From: an uncultured Synergistales bacterium
GTDB lineage: Bacteria; Synergistota; Synergistia; Synergistales; Aminobacteriaceae
Reading direction: 5' to 3'
NCBI GenBank assembly: GCA_905233565.1
Contig: CAJOCL010000014.1
Coordinates: 1 to 64,000 of the forward strand
DNA length: 64,000 nucleotides
The position numbers were made by a program, and so were the translations under genes. Shown here piece by piece: positions 7,077 through 15,921 of the stretch (position 1 is the stretch's first letter; each line of letters opens with the position of its first letter). The notes under the pieces are model-generated. The model did no database searches. It was not told the DNA's origin and worked only from the letters and a program-made list of their open reading frames with translations.

Positions 7077-8930
7077 TTGAGTCGCCTTAGCATTATGAAT
7101 GAAACAAAAGCTCAGGCCGCCGTCGAATCTCTTCACAAGGATCTGGAACGGCGGATTACCGGCGCACCTCCGGATTTATGTCCGCTTGATGTTGCAAGCA
7201 GTTATCTTAAAGTATGTGCTGCACAGACCTGCGGAAAATGTGTTCCCTGCCGTGTCGGACTTCCGCAGCTCGAAAAGCTGATAGATGATCTCATTGACGG
7301 CAAAGGAGACATGAAGACGGTTGAAACTATCGAAAAAACGGCAGAAACAATTTCAACTTCTGCTGACTGTGCAATCGGTTACGAGGCTGCTAACATGGTC
7401 TTGAAAGGTCTGAAAGGCTTCAAAGATGATTATGTCGCTCACGCAAAAGGCCATCAGTGTACTTCAGAAGGATTCAGAGCCGTACCGTGCGTTACTTTAT
7501 GCCCTGCACATGTCGATATTCCCGGATATATAGCACTCGTCAACGCCGGACGTTATGCCGATGCAGTGAGGCTGATCCGCAAAGATAACCCGTTCCCTTC
7601 AGTCTGCGCAATGGTCTGCGAACACCCCTGCGAGAACAAGTGCCGCAGAAGAATGTTAGATGACGCAATCAATATCAGAGGCTTAAAGCTCTACGCTATC
7701 GATCACGCCGGACATGTCCCCGTTTACCGTGAGGGTGAAAAGCCGGCACCCGCAACAGGAAAGAAAGTTGCCATCATCGGCGGAGGGCCGAGCGGAATTT
7801 CAGCAGCTTACTATCTCGGCATGATGGGACACAGCGTTGAAATTTTTGAACAGCGCAAGAGGCTCGGAGGTATGCTGCGTTACGGAATCCCTTCATACAG
7901 GCTTCCCAGAGAAGTTTTGCACGAGGAAATTGAAACGCTGCTTACTGCAGGAGATATTAAAGTTCACAAAGAAATTTCAATCGGCGGGAAAGATTACCCG
8001 TTATCAAAATTACGCGAGCAGTTCGACGCTGTTTATATCGCAATCGGAGCCCATACTGACAAGTCTTTGAAAATACCCGGCGAGGACGCTGAAGGCGTTA
8101 TGTCAGCAGTAACCCTTCTCCGCAGAATCGGCGATGAGGATTTCCCCGACTTCAGGGGCAAAAAGGTCGTTGTTGTCGGCGGCGGCAACGTTGCTATGGA
8201 CTGCGCAAGGTCATCGCTCAGGCTCAATGCCGACAAGGTTACGCTTGCTTACAGAAGGCGCAAGGATGACATGACGGCATTAGCTGAGGAAGTCGAGGCA
8301 ACAGAAGTCGAAGGCTGTGAAATCATTGAGCTTGCAGCACCGCTGAAAGTTGAAGTTGAGGACGGAAAAGCAAAAGCACTCTGGGTTAAGCAGCAGATGA
8401 TAAGCAACATTAAGGGCGGACGTCCTGCACCTAAAGACGCAAACGCGGAACCCATACGCATTGAGGCTGATATTATCGTTGTTGCAATCGGCCAGGGCAT
8501 TGACAGCTACAATTTTGAACAGTCAGGAATCGCGGTTAAATGGGGCTGCATTGAGGCATTCGACAGCGAGGAAGTAAAAGGCGAAAACATGGCCGGTGTA
8601 TTCTCAGGCGGAGACTGCGTTTCAGGCCCCGCAACGGTAATCCGCGCCATTGCAGCCGGAAAAGTCGCAGCAGCTAATATCGATGAATATCTCGGATTCC
8701 ATCACCCGATTACGCTGCCTGTTGAAATTCCTGACCCCGTACCGCATAACAGGCCGGCCTGCGGAAGAGTCAAAATGCGCGAGCGTCCTATTGACCAGCG
8801 TATACATGACTTCAAACTTGTAGAAAAGGGAATGACACAGGAAGAAATGGAGCAGGAAAGTAACAGGTGCTTACGGTGCGATTACTACGGCTTCGGAAAA
8901 TTCAGAGAGGGGCGTGAAGTAAAATGGTAA
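7077..8930 (+). CDS. NuoF-type Fe-S domain fused to GltD/NfnB-like FAD-NAD(P) oxidoreductase; hydrogenase partner
   Basis: A 617-aa electron-transfer protein. Residues about 45-120 resemble the C-terminal 4Fe-4S part of NuoF (CGKCVPCRVG, then a distant Cys in SADCAIGYEA). From about 135 it follows the small subunit of glutamate synthase: Cys-rich VPCVTLCPAHVDIPGY and CAMVCEHPCENKCRR, an FAD Rossmann site (VAIIGGGPSGISAAYYLG), a pyridine-nucleotide Rossmann site (VVVVGGGNVAMDCARSS) and the FAD-closing GVFSGGDCVSGPATV. It probably passes electrons between NAD(P)H and the adjacent hydrogenase; no FMN/NADH domain of NuoF is present. Start TTG 7077 has GGGAG eight bases before it. The stop overlaps the hydrogenase start by 7 bases, suggesting translational coupling. 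Confidence 0.85.
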   Translation: MSRLSIMNETKAQAAVESLHKDLERRITGAPPDLCPLDVASSYLKVCAAQTCGKCVPCRVGLPQLEKLIDDLIDGKGDMKTVETIEKTAETISTSADCAIGYEAANMVLKGLKGFKDDYVAHAKGHQCTSEGFRAVPCVTLCPAHVDIPGYIALVNAGRYADAVRLIRKDNPFPSVCAMVCEHPCENKCRRRMLDDAINIRGLKLYAIDHAGHVPVYREGEKPAPATGKKVAIIGGGPSGISAAYYLGMMGHSVEIFEQRKRLGGMLRYGIPSYRLPREVLHEEIETLLTAGDIKVHKEISIGGKDYPLSKLREQFDAVYIAIGAHTDKSLKIPGEDAEGVMSAVTLLRRIGDEDFPDFRGKKVVVVGGGNVAMDCARSSLRLNADKVTLAYRRRKDDMTALAEEVEATEVEGCEIIELAAPLKVEVEDGKAKALWVKQQMISNIKGGRPAPKDANAEPIRIEADIIVVAIGQGIDSYNFEQSGIAVKWGCIEAFDSEEVKGENMAGVFSGGDCVSGPATVIRAIAAGKVAAANIDEYLGFHHPITLPVEIPDPVPHNRPACGRVKMRERPIDQRIHDFKLVEKGMTQEEMEQESNRCLRCDYYGFGKFREGREVKW

Positions 8931-10654
8931 ACGCGACAATTAACGGCAAGGCTATACAGGTTCCGGAAAACACAACGATACTTGAGGCCGCAAAACTCAA
9001 TCACATAACCATTCCGCATCTCTGCTATTTGAAGAAAGTAAACGAAATAGGAGCCTGCAGGGTCTGCGTAGTTGAGATTGAGGGCTTGGATCGTCTTGTA
9101 TCATCATGCAACACATACGTACAGGAAGGCATGAAGATTTTGACAAACAGCCCTAAAGCGCGTCAGGCCAGAAGGGTTAACGTTGAACTCATACTTTCAC
9201 AGCATAACGCAAGGTGTGCCGAGTGCATTCGCTCCGGGAACTGCGAACTTCAGACAACGGCAAACGATCTCGGCATTAATACATTCCCGTACCATAAAGA
9301 TATAGCGGCTTTCAACTGGGACAGCGAATTTCCGTTAATCAGGAACGATGACAAGTGCATAAAGTGTATGCGCTGCGTTCAGATCTGCGAAAAAGTCCAG
9401 CAGATGAATGTATGGGATATTGCTAAATCCGGCTCACGTACAACAGTCGGCGTAACCGGCGGAAATGCAATCACTGATCCTGAAGTTCACTGCACAGTCT
9501 GCGGACAGTGTATAACTCACTGCCCAGTAGGTGCGCTTGTTGAACGCGATGACACCCAGAAAGTACGCGATGCCTTTGCTTCAGGCGACAAGATCATGAT
9601 TGCTTCGGTAGCTCCTGCGGTCCGCACTTCATGGGGCGAAAAGTTAGGGCTGACGCATGAAGAGGCAAGCGCGGAAAGATTAGCGGCTGCGCTGAGGGCT
9701 GTAGGCTTCAATTATGTATTTGATACTGATTTCTCGGCAGACCTTACAATAATGGAAGAGGCAAGCGAGTTTGTCGGAAAGCTGAAGAACGCAAAGAACG
9801 AAAAATTCCCGATGTTTACTTCATGCTGTCCGGGCTGGGTAAGATTTATTAAAATGGAATTTCCTGAATTAGTGCCTCAGTTATCGAGTGCAAAATCACC
9901 GCAGCAGATGTTCGGGGCAATAATAAAATCCTGGTACGCTCAGATACTCGGAGTTGAACCCGATAAAATATATCACGTCTCTTTCATGCCATGCACAGCA
10001 AAGAAATATGAGTGTGATGTTGACTGCATGAACAGTTCGGGCGCAAGAGATGTTGATGTTGTCTTGACTGTACGCGAACTTGACAGGCTGATTAAATCAG
10101 AAGGAATTGACGTTAAAGCCCTTGAAGACGGCGTTTTTGATGCACCTTTAGGCACGGCATCAGGAGCAGGACACATTTTCGGGACTACGGGCGGAGTTAT
10201 GGAGGCTGCATTGAGGACGGCTTACAAGCTCGTTACGGGCAATAATCCCGATCCTAACGCTTTCAGATATGTACGCGACTATGACGGCATAAAAGAAACA
10301 GAGTTCGAGATCGCCGGTACAAAATTAAGAATCGGAGTTGCTCACGGTCTCGGAAATATCAGAAGGCTTTGCGAGGACATCAGGGACGGCAAAGTTCATT
10401 ATGATTTCGTTGAATGCATGGCATGTCCTACAGGCTGCGCGGGCGGCGGCGGTCAGCCCATTGAAGAAGGCAAAGAACTCGGCGAGGGACGCGGAAAAAT
10501 CCTTCTCGACATGGACAGAAAGATGACTCTGAGATTTTCGCACGAGAACCCGTCAATCGTTCAGTGTTATAAAGAATATCTCGGAGAACCCGGAAGCGAA
10601 AAAGCACATCACCTTCTTCATACTGACCAGACAAAATGGGAATTATGGAAGTAG
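8924..10654 (+). CDS. hydA: [FeFe] hydrogenase, CpI-like catalytic subunit
   Basis: A 576-aa enzyme for reversible proton reduction. Domains in order: 2Fe-2S ferredoxin (Cys in HLCYL, GACRVCVVEIEG, SSC), a His-Cys3 4Fe-4S site (HNARCAECIRSGNCELQ), two 4Fe-4S sites (CIKCMRCVQICE; CTVCGQCITHCP) and the H-cluster domain. H-cluster ligands lie in TSCCPGW (Cys302, with the proton-relay Cys301), MPCTAKKYE (Cys357) and ECMACPTGCAGGGGQ (Cys501, Cys505). These positions match Clostridium CpI almost residue for residue. No signal peptide, so cytosolic. Maturases HydE, HydF and HydG are not in the window. The upstream NAD(P)-binding protein is the evident redox partner. Confidence 0.95.
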   Translation: MVNATINGKAIQVPENTTILEAAKLNHITIPHLCYLKKVNEIGACRVCVVEIEGLDRLVSSCNTYVQEGMKILTNSPKARQARRVNVELILSQHNARCAECIRSGNCELQTTANDLGINTFPYHKDIAAFNWDSEFPLIRNDDKCIKCMRCVQICEKVQQMNVWDIAKSGSRTTVGVTGGNAITDPEVHCTVCGQCITHCPVGALVERDDTQKVRDAFASGDKIMIASVAPAVRTSWGEKLGLTHEEASAERLAAALRAVGFNYVFDTDFSADLTIMEEASEFVGKLKNAKNEKFPMFTSCCPGWVRFIKMEFPELVPQLSSAKSPQQMFGAIIKSWYAQILGVEPDKIYHVSFMPCTAKKYECDVDCMNSSGARDVDVVLTVRELDRLIKSEGIDVKALEDGVFDAPLGTASGAGHIFGTTGGVMEAALRTAYKLVTGNNPDPNAFRYVRDYDGIKETEFEIAGTKLRIGVAHGLGNIRRLCEDIRDGKVHYDFVECMACPTGCAGGGGQPIEEGKELGEGRGKILLDMDRKMTLRFSHENPSIVQCYKEYLGEPGSEKAHHLLHTDQTKWELWK

Positions 10655-10673
10655 ATTAAGCAAATTAAAATTT

Positions 10674-10708
10674 TTCCCCTGCTGAAATATTGCGGGGGAA
10701 TTTTTTTT
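10674..10708 (+). terminator. Rho-independent terminator after hydA
   Basis: TTCCCCTGC pairs with GCGGGGGAA (one wobble) around an 8-base loop, followed by eight T. It ends the hydrogenase operon. Confidence 0.85.
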
Positions 10709-10732
10709 ATACTGCGTTAAAATATACGTATC

Positions 10733-11467
10733 ATGAATAACTTGGACATATTAAATATATATCAGCGTCTTAGCAGTGAAGTTGACAGCCTGAAATTCTC
10801 ATGGCCTGTCGATTTCGTCTATAATCCCCTCGATTACGCTTGGGACGGATTCAGGCAGTACATGCGTTATTCAGAGGGTAAAAAGCGGGTTGTCTTTCTT
10901 GGAATAAATCCCGGCCCTTGGGGAATGGCTCAGACCGGAGTACCTTTCGGAGAGATTAACGCGGTCAAAAACTTTCTTGGTATTAAAGAAATTGCCCTCA
11001 GTTCTCCGGGAAGTCAGCACGTTTCTTATCCTGTTCGCGGCCTTGACTGCGAACGCTCGGAAGTCAGCGGAAAAAGATTATGGGGATTTTTCCGCGAAAA
11101 ATTCGGAACGGCAGAGAATTTTTTTGCTGAAAATTTCGTGCTTAATTACTGCCCGTTATTGTTTATCGGAAGGACTGAGAAGGGAAGTTTACGGAACTTT
11201 ACGCCCGACAGAATAGCCCCGTCAGAACGCGATGAATTATGCGCGTTATGTGATTCGGCATTGATTGAAGCCGTTGACATTCTGAGGCCTGATTACGTTG
11301 TCGGAATAGGTAATTTTGCGTTTCAGCGCGCGAAGATTTCATTAATTGCCGAAAAAGTCAGCATCACTAAAATACTTCACCCAAGCCCCGCTAATCCTCA
11401 GGCAAATAAAGGCTGGGCGGAAAAGGCAGAGAGGCAGTTAATCTTGTCGGGAGTCTGGAAAAGATGA
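10733..11467 (+). CDS. Single-strand-selective uracil-DNA glycosylase, SMUG1 type
   Basis: A 244-aa base-excision-repair glycosylase. Motif 1 is GINPGPWGMAQTGVPFGE (from about residue 58), nearly identical to the SMUG1 signature with its catalytic Asn; motif 2 is HPSPANPQANKGW with the conserved His. It would remove uracil and oxidised pyrimidines from DNA. SMUG1 is better known in animals and is patchy in bacteria, so transfer in its history is likely. Start ATG 10733 lacks a Shine-Dalgarno sequence and sits 9 bases after a TAAAAT box, suggesting a leaderless message. Its stop overlaps the next start (ATGA), so it is coupled to acylphosphatase. Confidence 0.88.
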   Translation: MNNLDILNIYQRLSSEVDSLKFSWPVDFVYNPLDYAWDGFRQYMRYSEGKKRVVFLGINPGPWGMAQTGVPFGEINAVKNFLGIKEIALSSPGSQHVSYPVRGLDCERSEVSGKRLWGFFREKFGTAENFFAENFVLNYCPLLFIGRTEKGSLRNFTPDRIAPSERDELCALCDSALIEAVDILRPDYVVGIGNFAFQRAKISLIAEKVSITKILHPSPANPQANKGWAEKAERQLILSGVWKR

Positions 11468-11763
11468 GCTATTATGACGATAAAAGCAAATTTATACGTG
11501 TCCGCGCCCTAATCGCAGGACGTGTCCAGCATGTCGGCTATCGTTACTGGGCCTGTGAACAGGCTGAACGTTTGGGATTGACTGGAACGGTTGAAAATCT
11601 TCCTGACGGCCGCGTTGAGGTCGTAATTCAGGGTATGCCCGAAATGGTCGGCGAAATGAAAGAAAAATTACGCAGAGGGCCTTCAATGGCAATAGTAAGA
11701 CAGGTGATATTTTACAGGGAACGCGTAAAAGATGACGAAACTAATTTCGGTGCTGTGTATTAA
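11464..11763 (+). CDS. acyP: Acylphosphatase
   Basis: A 99-aa cytosolic enzyme that hydrolyses acyl phosphates such as carbamoyl or 1,3-bisphosphoglycerate. The signature GRVQHVGYRYWACEQAERLG contains the phosphate-binding loop and catalytic Arg, and VENLPDGRVEVVIQG contains the catalytic Asn. A short N-terminal extension of about 10 residues precedes the domain. Its start overlaps the glycosylase stop by four bases. Confidence 0.92.
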   Translation: MSYYDDKSKFIRVRALIAGRVQHVGYRYWACEQAERLGLTGTVENLPDGRVEVVIQGMPEMVGEMKEKLRRGPSMAIVRQVIFYRERVKDDETNFGAVY

Positions 11764-11775
11764 GTTTTCTTGGTG

Positions 11776-11784
11776 TGTTATTAT
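11776..11784 (+). promoter_or_regulatory. Possible extended -10 promoter before larB
   Basis: TGTTATTAT lies between the acylphosphatase stop and the larB start, about 28 bases before the preferred TTG. It matches the pattern used by other genes here. Confidence 0.35.
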
Positions 11785-11811
11785 TTTGAGCTATGAGAGG
11801 TGAATATTTTT

Positions 11812-12576
11812 TTGAATGCAATAAAGCAGTTACTTCAAAAGCTCCATGATAATAAAATCACTGTTGAAGAAGCATATTTGAAATTAAAAGAAGCACCGTT
11901 TGAAGATATAGGTTACGCGAAAGTTGACCTGCACAGAAAGTTACGTCAGGGCGAATCTGAAGTCATTTACGGCGCGGGCAAAACCCCGTCCCAGATTTCA
12001 GGAATAATTGACGTTATGAAATCTCACGGGCAGGATACCGTATTAATCACGAGGCTTTCACGGGAAAGCGCGGACGAATTAAAGCTCATGGGCTGCAATA
12101 TAGATTATCACCCTGACGCAAAAGCAGGGATTTACGGAAAAATTCCCGAACCTGAAGGCAGCAGCTTTATTCTTGTTTCAACAGGCGGAACGAGTGATAT
12201 TCCCGTAGCAGAAGAAGCAGCGTTGACGGCTGAAGTTATGGGTAACAGGGTAATCAGGCTCTATGATGTCGGAGTTTCAGGACTTCACAGGGTCTTATCC
12301 CATGTTGATGACATAATGAGCGCGAGCGTAATAATTGCCGTTGCAGGAATGGAAGGAGCATTGGCCAGCGTTCTCGGCGGTCTTGCCGACTGTCCCGTTA
12401 TTGCAGTTCCTACGAGTGTAGGCTACGGCGCATCTTTCGGCGGTGTATCTGCGCTGCTTGCAATGCTTAATTCCTGTGCAAGCGGTGTCAGTGTCGTTAA
12501 TATTGACAACGGATTCGGAGCGGGCTATTTAGCTTCAATGATTAATAAAATTAGAACTGAAGGTGAAAAATCATAG
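11812..12576 (+). CDS. larB: Nickel-pincer cofactor carboxylase LarB
   Basis: LarB carboxylates and hydrolyses nicotinic acid adenine dinucleotide in the route to the nickel-pincer nucleotide of lactate racemase and related enzymes. The PurE-like domain fills the C-terminal two thirds, with VIYGAGKTPSQI, FILVSTGGTSDIPVAEEAA and VAGMEGALASVLGGL. The family length of about 250 aa matches. TTG 11812 is preferred because GAGAGG lies 11 bases upstream; GTG 11800 would sit within that site. LarC and LarE are not in the window, so the pathway cannot be judged from here. The stop codon overlaps the next gene's GTG. Confidence 0.9.
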   Translation: MNAIKQLLQKLHDNKITVEEAYLKLKEAPFEDIGYAKVDLHRKLRQGESEVIYGAGKTPSQISGIIDVMKSHGQDTVLITRLSRESADELKLMGCNIDYHPDAKAGIYGKIPEPEGSSFILVSTGGTSDIPVAEEAALTAEVMGNRVIRLYDVGVSGLHRVLSHVDDIMSASVIIAVAGMEGALASVLGGLADCPVIAVPTSVGYGASFGGVSALLAMLNSCASGVSVVNIDNGFGAGYLASMINKIRTEGEKS

Positions 12577-13244
12577 TGAAAAGACTTTTATTAGCGGCCT
12601 TAATGTTAATTATCTCAAGTACTGAAGTTTTCTGTGCGTCTGAATTATGGAACGTAAAAGGCAACGGCTTTGCTGAAAAAAGTTTTGTCCGTATAAGCCT
12701 CGAACTTATAGGCAATGTAAATCTTGAAAAGCACAAAATCTCAGAAATAAGCCGCGATGTCGTAGGCATATTAAGCAGTGATTCAATAATACCCGTAAGC
12801 CGTGATATTGTCTCAGGTGTTCAGAGTTTAGACTGTCTCACAAGCTATGATGTAAACCTGCGCATAAACGCATTCACTCAGGCGGGCTTTGATATTAAAA
12901 TATGGGATGATTATATGGCAAACGTTCTCAGCATACCGATTCTTTTTCCTGATTTTTCGCTGACTATGAATGATCCTTTAACGCTTCCTGCAGTTAAAAG
13001 GGAAAATTTAACGTATCAGGTTACCCTTACATCAGTTGCGTCAGGAAAATTAAGGGTAACGGGTTATGTTAATACAAGCGAGCTTGGAGACATTGAAATT
13101 AATACGGACTGTGCTTTATGGAAAAACGGAACTGCACAGCCTGAAATAGCTAAAGAAACTAAAAGCGGCTGTAATTCAGGCTTAAATATATATGCGTTCA
13201 TGATGATGTTACTTTCGGGGGTGTATTTTATTGTTCGGAACTGA
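12576..13244 (+). CDS. Secreted protein with Synergist-CTERM-like sorting signal
   Basis: A 222-aa exported protein of unknown function. An N-terminal signal peptide (KRLLLAALMLIISSTEVFCAS) is followed by about 165 residues predicted to be beta-rich. The C-terminus is tripartite: SGCNSG, a hydrophobic run IYAFMMMLLSGVYFIV and a final Arg-Asn. This matches the Synergist-CTERM layout (GGCNAG-like motif, helix, basic end), which is known from Synergistota, so the protein is probably anchored or processed at the envelope. Start GTG 12576 overlaps the larB stop, and its end overlaps the mreB start by 14 bases. No sortase-like partner is visible here. Confidence 0.7.
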   Translation: MKRLLLAALMLIISSTEVFCASELWNVKGNGFAEKSFVRISLELIGNVNLEKHKISEISRDVVGILSSDSIIPVSRDIVSGVQSLDCLTSYDVNLRINAFTQAGFDIKIWDDYMANVLSIPILFPDFSLTMNDPLTLPAVKRENLTYQVTLTSVASGKLRVTGYVNTSELGDIEINTDCALWKNGTAQPEIAKETKSGCNSGLNIYAFMMMLLSGVYFIVRN

Positions 13245-14277
13245 TATAGGTATTGATTTAGGCACTGCTACGGTCTTGATTTATGAAAAGCATCACGGTG
13301 TTGTCCTCCGTGAGCCGTCAGTAGTAGCCGTTGACCAGGATACAGGTGATATTCTTGCAGTAGGTTATGACGCAAAAAGCATGGTCGGCAGAACTCCCGG
13401 AAGTATCACTTCAGTACGCCCGTTAAGGGACGGAGTTATTGCAAATTATGAAATGACTGAGGCCATGTTACAGCATTTTATGAGGCGCATAACTAAAGGG
13501 GCTCAGAAATTTTTTAGAAACAGGGCCATGATCTGCGTACCGTCAGGGGCTACTGATGTTGAACGGAGGGCAGTACTTGAAGCGGCTCTCGAAGTCGGCG
13601 CAAGGGAAGCCTATTTGATTGAGGAACCTATGGCGGCAGCTATCGGCGCGAATCTCAATGTTGAGGAAGCAAGGGGAAAAATGATAGTTGACATCGGCGG
13701 AGGCACTACGGATATAGCCGTAATATCTCTGGGCGGTGTTGTCGTTTCAAAATCTTTGAGGCTCGGCGGAGATAAATTTGACGAAGGAATAATGCGTTAT
13801 TTAAGAAAGCAATATAATCTTGCAATAGGCGATCAGACAGCAGAAAATTTGAAAATTATGATCGGTACGTGTATTCCGCTTGAACGTGATGAAAGAATGA
13901 TAGTCAAGGGAAGGGATCTCGTTCAGGGACTGCCAAGACAGATTGAAGTTACAAGTTCGGCCGTAAATATGGCCATAGGCGAAATGATTCAGACTCTTGT
14001 TGACGGTATCCGTAACGTCCTTGAGCTAACACCGCCCGAATTATCAGCCGACATTATTGACAGGGGAATAGTTTTAACCGGCGGGGGCGCACTCCTTCAC
14101 GGGCTTCCTGAGTTAATCGCACAGCAGACGGGCATAAACTGCTTTACGGCTGAAAACCCTATGGAGAGCGTTGCACTCGGAACAGGAAAGGCACTCGCTG
14201 AAATGGATAATCTAAAAAATACCGGACGAAGCAGCATGTTAGTAAGCATAAAACGCTCATCACGGAAACGCTATTAA
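13231..14277 (+). CDS. mreB: Actin-like cell-shape protein MreB/Mbl
   Basis: A 348-aa actin homologue that organises lateral wall synthesis. Nucleotide-binding signatures are DIGIDLGTATVLIY (phosphate 1), VDIGGGTTDIAVIS (phosphate 2) and GIVLTGGGALLHGLPEL (adenosine), with EEPMAAAIGA between. The first catalytic positions and length are those of MreB/Mbl. Start TTG 13231 lies within the end of the previous gene. It is followed by flgF and flgG, the same order as mbl-flhO-flhP in Bacillus, which favours an Mbl-type paralogue; mreC and mreD do not follow. Confidence 0.93.
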   Translation: MFGTDIGIDLGTATVLIYEKHHGVVLREPSVVAVDQDTGDILAVGYDAKSMVGRTPGSITSVRPLRDGVIANYEMTEAMLQHFMRRITKGAQKFFRNRAMICVPSGATDVERRAVLEAALEVGAREAYLIEEPMAAAIGANLNVEEARGKMIVDIGGGTTDIAVISLGGVVVSKSLRLGGDKFDEGIMRYLRKQYNLAIGDQTAENLKIMIGTCIPLERDERMIVKGRDLVQGLPRQIEVTSSAVNMAIGEMIQTLVDGIRNVLELTPPELSADIIDRGIVLTGGGALLHGLPELIAQQTGINCFTAENPMESVALGTGKALAEMDNLKNTGRSSMLVSIKRSSRKRY

Positions 14278-14293
14278 CTGGGAGTGATATATC

Positions 14294-15103
14294 ATGCACA
14301 GAGGAATATACGAAGCTGCATCAGGAATGCTTGTTCAGGAGACTCATTTAGACGTTATAACAAATAACCTTGCTAACGTCGACACTCCCGGATACAAGCG
14401 GAGGATAAGCGCAACATCGGATTTTTCAGCACTTTTAGACCGTATCGAAAAAATATCGGAAGACGGCGAAACTAAAATGACAACCGTACTTCCTGCCGAT
14501 ATGCCTTTCAAAGGACGGGAAATTATCGGCTCCCTCGCTCTTGCTGCCGTATTCTCTGAAGATGTCATGGATACTTTTCCGGGCGTTCTGAAAACGACTG
14601 AGAGCCAGTTAGATATTGCGATAGACGGAAAGGGATTCTTTTCAGTAGCAGACGAGAACGGCAATACGTTTTACACAAGAGAGGGAAATTTCGTACTCGA
14701 CAGCAATGGAAATATAGTTACATCTCACGGCTTAATGTTACAGGGCGAGGGCGGTCCGCTCAACGTAGGGAATAATCCGCGAACTCTTGAAATTAACAGA
14801 ACTGGTCAGGTAATTTCAAACGGTGAAATAATAGGCCGTGTTGCGGTGTTCAATTTTGAGCGTCCTACATATCTAAGGCATCAGGCTGATAATCTGCTTA
14901 CGCCGACTGAGCAGTCAGGCGAACCCGAACAGCTCGAAAACGTCAAAATCTGGTCGGGGGCGTTGGAAATGTCAAACGTTGAAGTAGTTACTGAAATGGT
15001 CAGAATGATTGAGGCTCAGAGAATTTACGAAGGTGCATCAAAAGCCTTAATGACGCATGACGAACAGACAAGCAAACTTATAACATCATTCAGCAGAGGA
15101 TAA
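14294..15103 (+). CDS. flgF: Flagellar basal-body rod protein FlgF
   Basis: A 269-aa proximal rod component. The N-terminal helix motif SGMLVQETHLDVITNNLANVDTPGYKR and the C-terminal segment ALEMSNVEVVTEMVRMIEAQRIYE are the paired rod/hook family ends, and the central hook-like domain contains DIAIDGKGFFSV. Placed before FlgG, the shorter central homology and order fit FlgF. GGGAGTGAT precedes ATG 14294. No signal peptide: it is exported by the flagellar type III apparatus. Confidence 0.88.
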   Translation: MHRGIYEAASGMLVQETHLDVITNNLANVDTPGYKRRISATSDFSALLDRIEKISEDGETKMTTVLPADMPFKGREIIGSLALAAVFSEDVMDTFPGVLKTTESQLDIAIDGKGFFSVADENGNTFYTREGNFVLDSNGNIVTSHGLMLQGEGGPLNVGNNPRTLEINRTGQVISNGEIIGRVAVFNFERPTYLRHQADNLLTPTEQSGEPEQLENVKIWSGALEMSNVEVVTEMVRMIEAQRIYEGASKALMTHDEQTSKLITSFSRG

Positions 15104-15120
15104 AAGGGGGAGTAATGTAA

Positions 15121-15912
15121 ATGTTACGTTCATTATGGACAAGTGCATCGGGAATGATAGCACAGCAGACACATTTAGATGTAGTTACGCACAACCTTGC
15201 AAACGTAAACACACAGGGTTACAAGAAACGCAGGGCAGATTTTGAAGACTTAATGTATCAGATTTACAGGGAGCCGGGCGCACCTATTGAGGGCGGTTCC
15301 GTAGTTCCTACGGGCGTACAGGTTGGTCTTGGAACTAGAGTAGCTGCAACTCCGAATTTTATGGTACAGGGAAATTTCCAGATTACTGACGGACCTTTAG
15401 ATTGGGTAATTGTTGATGATAACGGCTTCTTTCAGGTAAATTTAGGAAACGGCCGGATCGGTTACACGCGCGGAGGATCATGGCAGATTGACGATCAGGG
15501 GCAGATTGTCAATGAAGACGGTTATTTGCTTGAACCGGCCATAACAGTTCCCGAAGATGCGCAGGAAATTCAGCTCTCTCCGACAGGTCTCGTTACGGTC
15601 AGGACGGCAGGAGAAACGACTTTGCAGGAAATCGGGCAGCTTGAACTTGCAAGATTCGTCAACCCTACAGGTCTCAGGGCTTTGGGCGACAGGCTTTTTG
15701 TTGAAACACCGGCAAGCGGACAGCCCATAACGGGTGCGCCCGGTGAGGACGGAATGCCGCAGGTAAGGCAGAACGTTGTAGAGATGTCGAACGTTCAGGT
15801 TGTTGAAGAAATGGTCGAAATGATTGTCGCTCAGAGAGCTTACGAGGCTAATTCAAAAGGCATTCAGACGGCTGATGACCTTCTGCGTATCGCTAACGGC
15901 CTGAAACGCTGA
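15121..15912 (+). CDS. flgG: Flagellar basal-body rod protein FlgG
   Basis: The 263-aa distal rod protein. The N-terminus reads LRSLWTSASGMIAQQTHLDV and VTHNLANVNTQGYKK, the middle has LDWVIVDDNGFFQV and YTRGGSWQID, and the C-terminus has VEMSNVQVVEEMVEMIVAQRAYEANSK, all close to the FlgG consensus. AGGGGGAG lies upstream of ATG 15121. Together with flgF and flgA it forms a three-gene flagellar block; the remaining flagellar genes lie elsewhere. Confidence 0.93.
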   Translation: MLRSLWTSASGMIAQQTHLDVVTHNLANVNTQGYKKRRADFEDLMYQIYREPGAPIEGGSVVPTGVQVGLGTRVAATPNFMVQGNFQITDGPLDWVIVDDNGFFQVNLGNGRIGYTRGGSWQIDDQGQIVNEDGYLLEPAITVPEDAQEIQLSPTGLVTVRTAGETTLQEIGQLELARFVNPTGLRALGDRLFVETPASGQPITGAPGEDGMPQVRQNVVEMSNVQVVEEMVEMIVAQRAYEANSKGIQTADDLLRIANGLKR

Positions 15913-15921
15913 TATATCATC

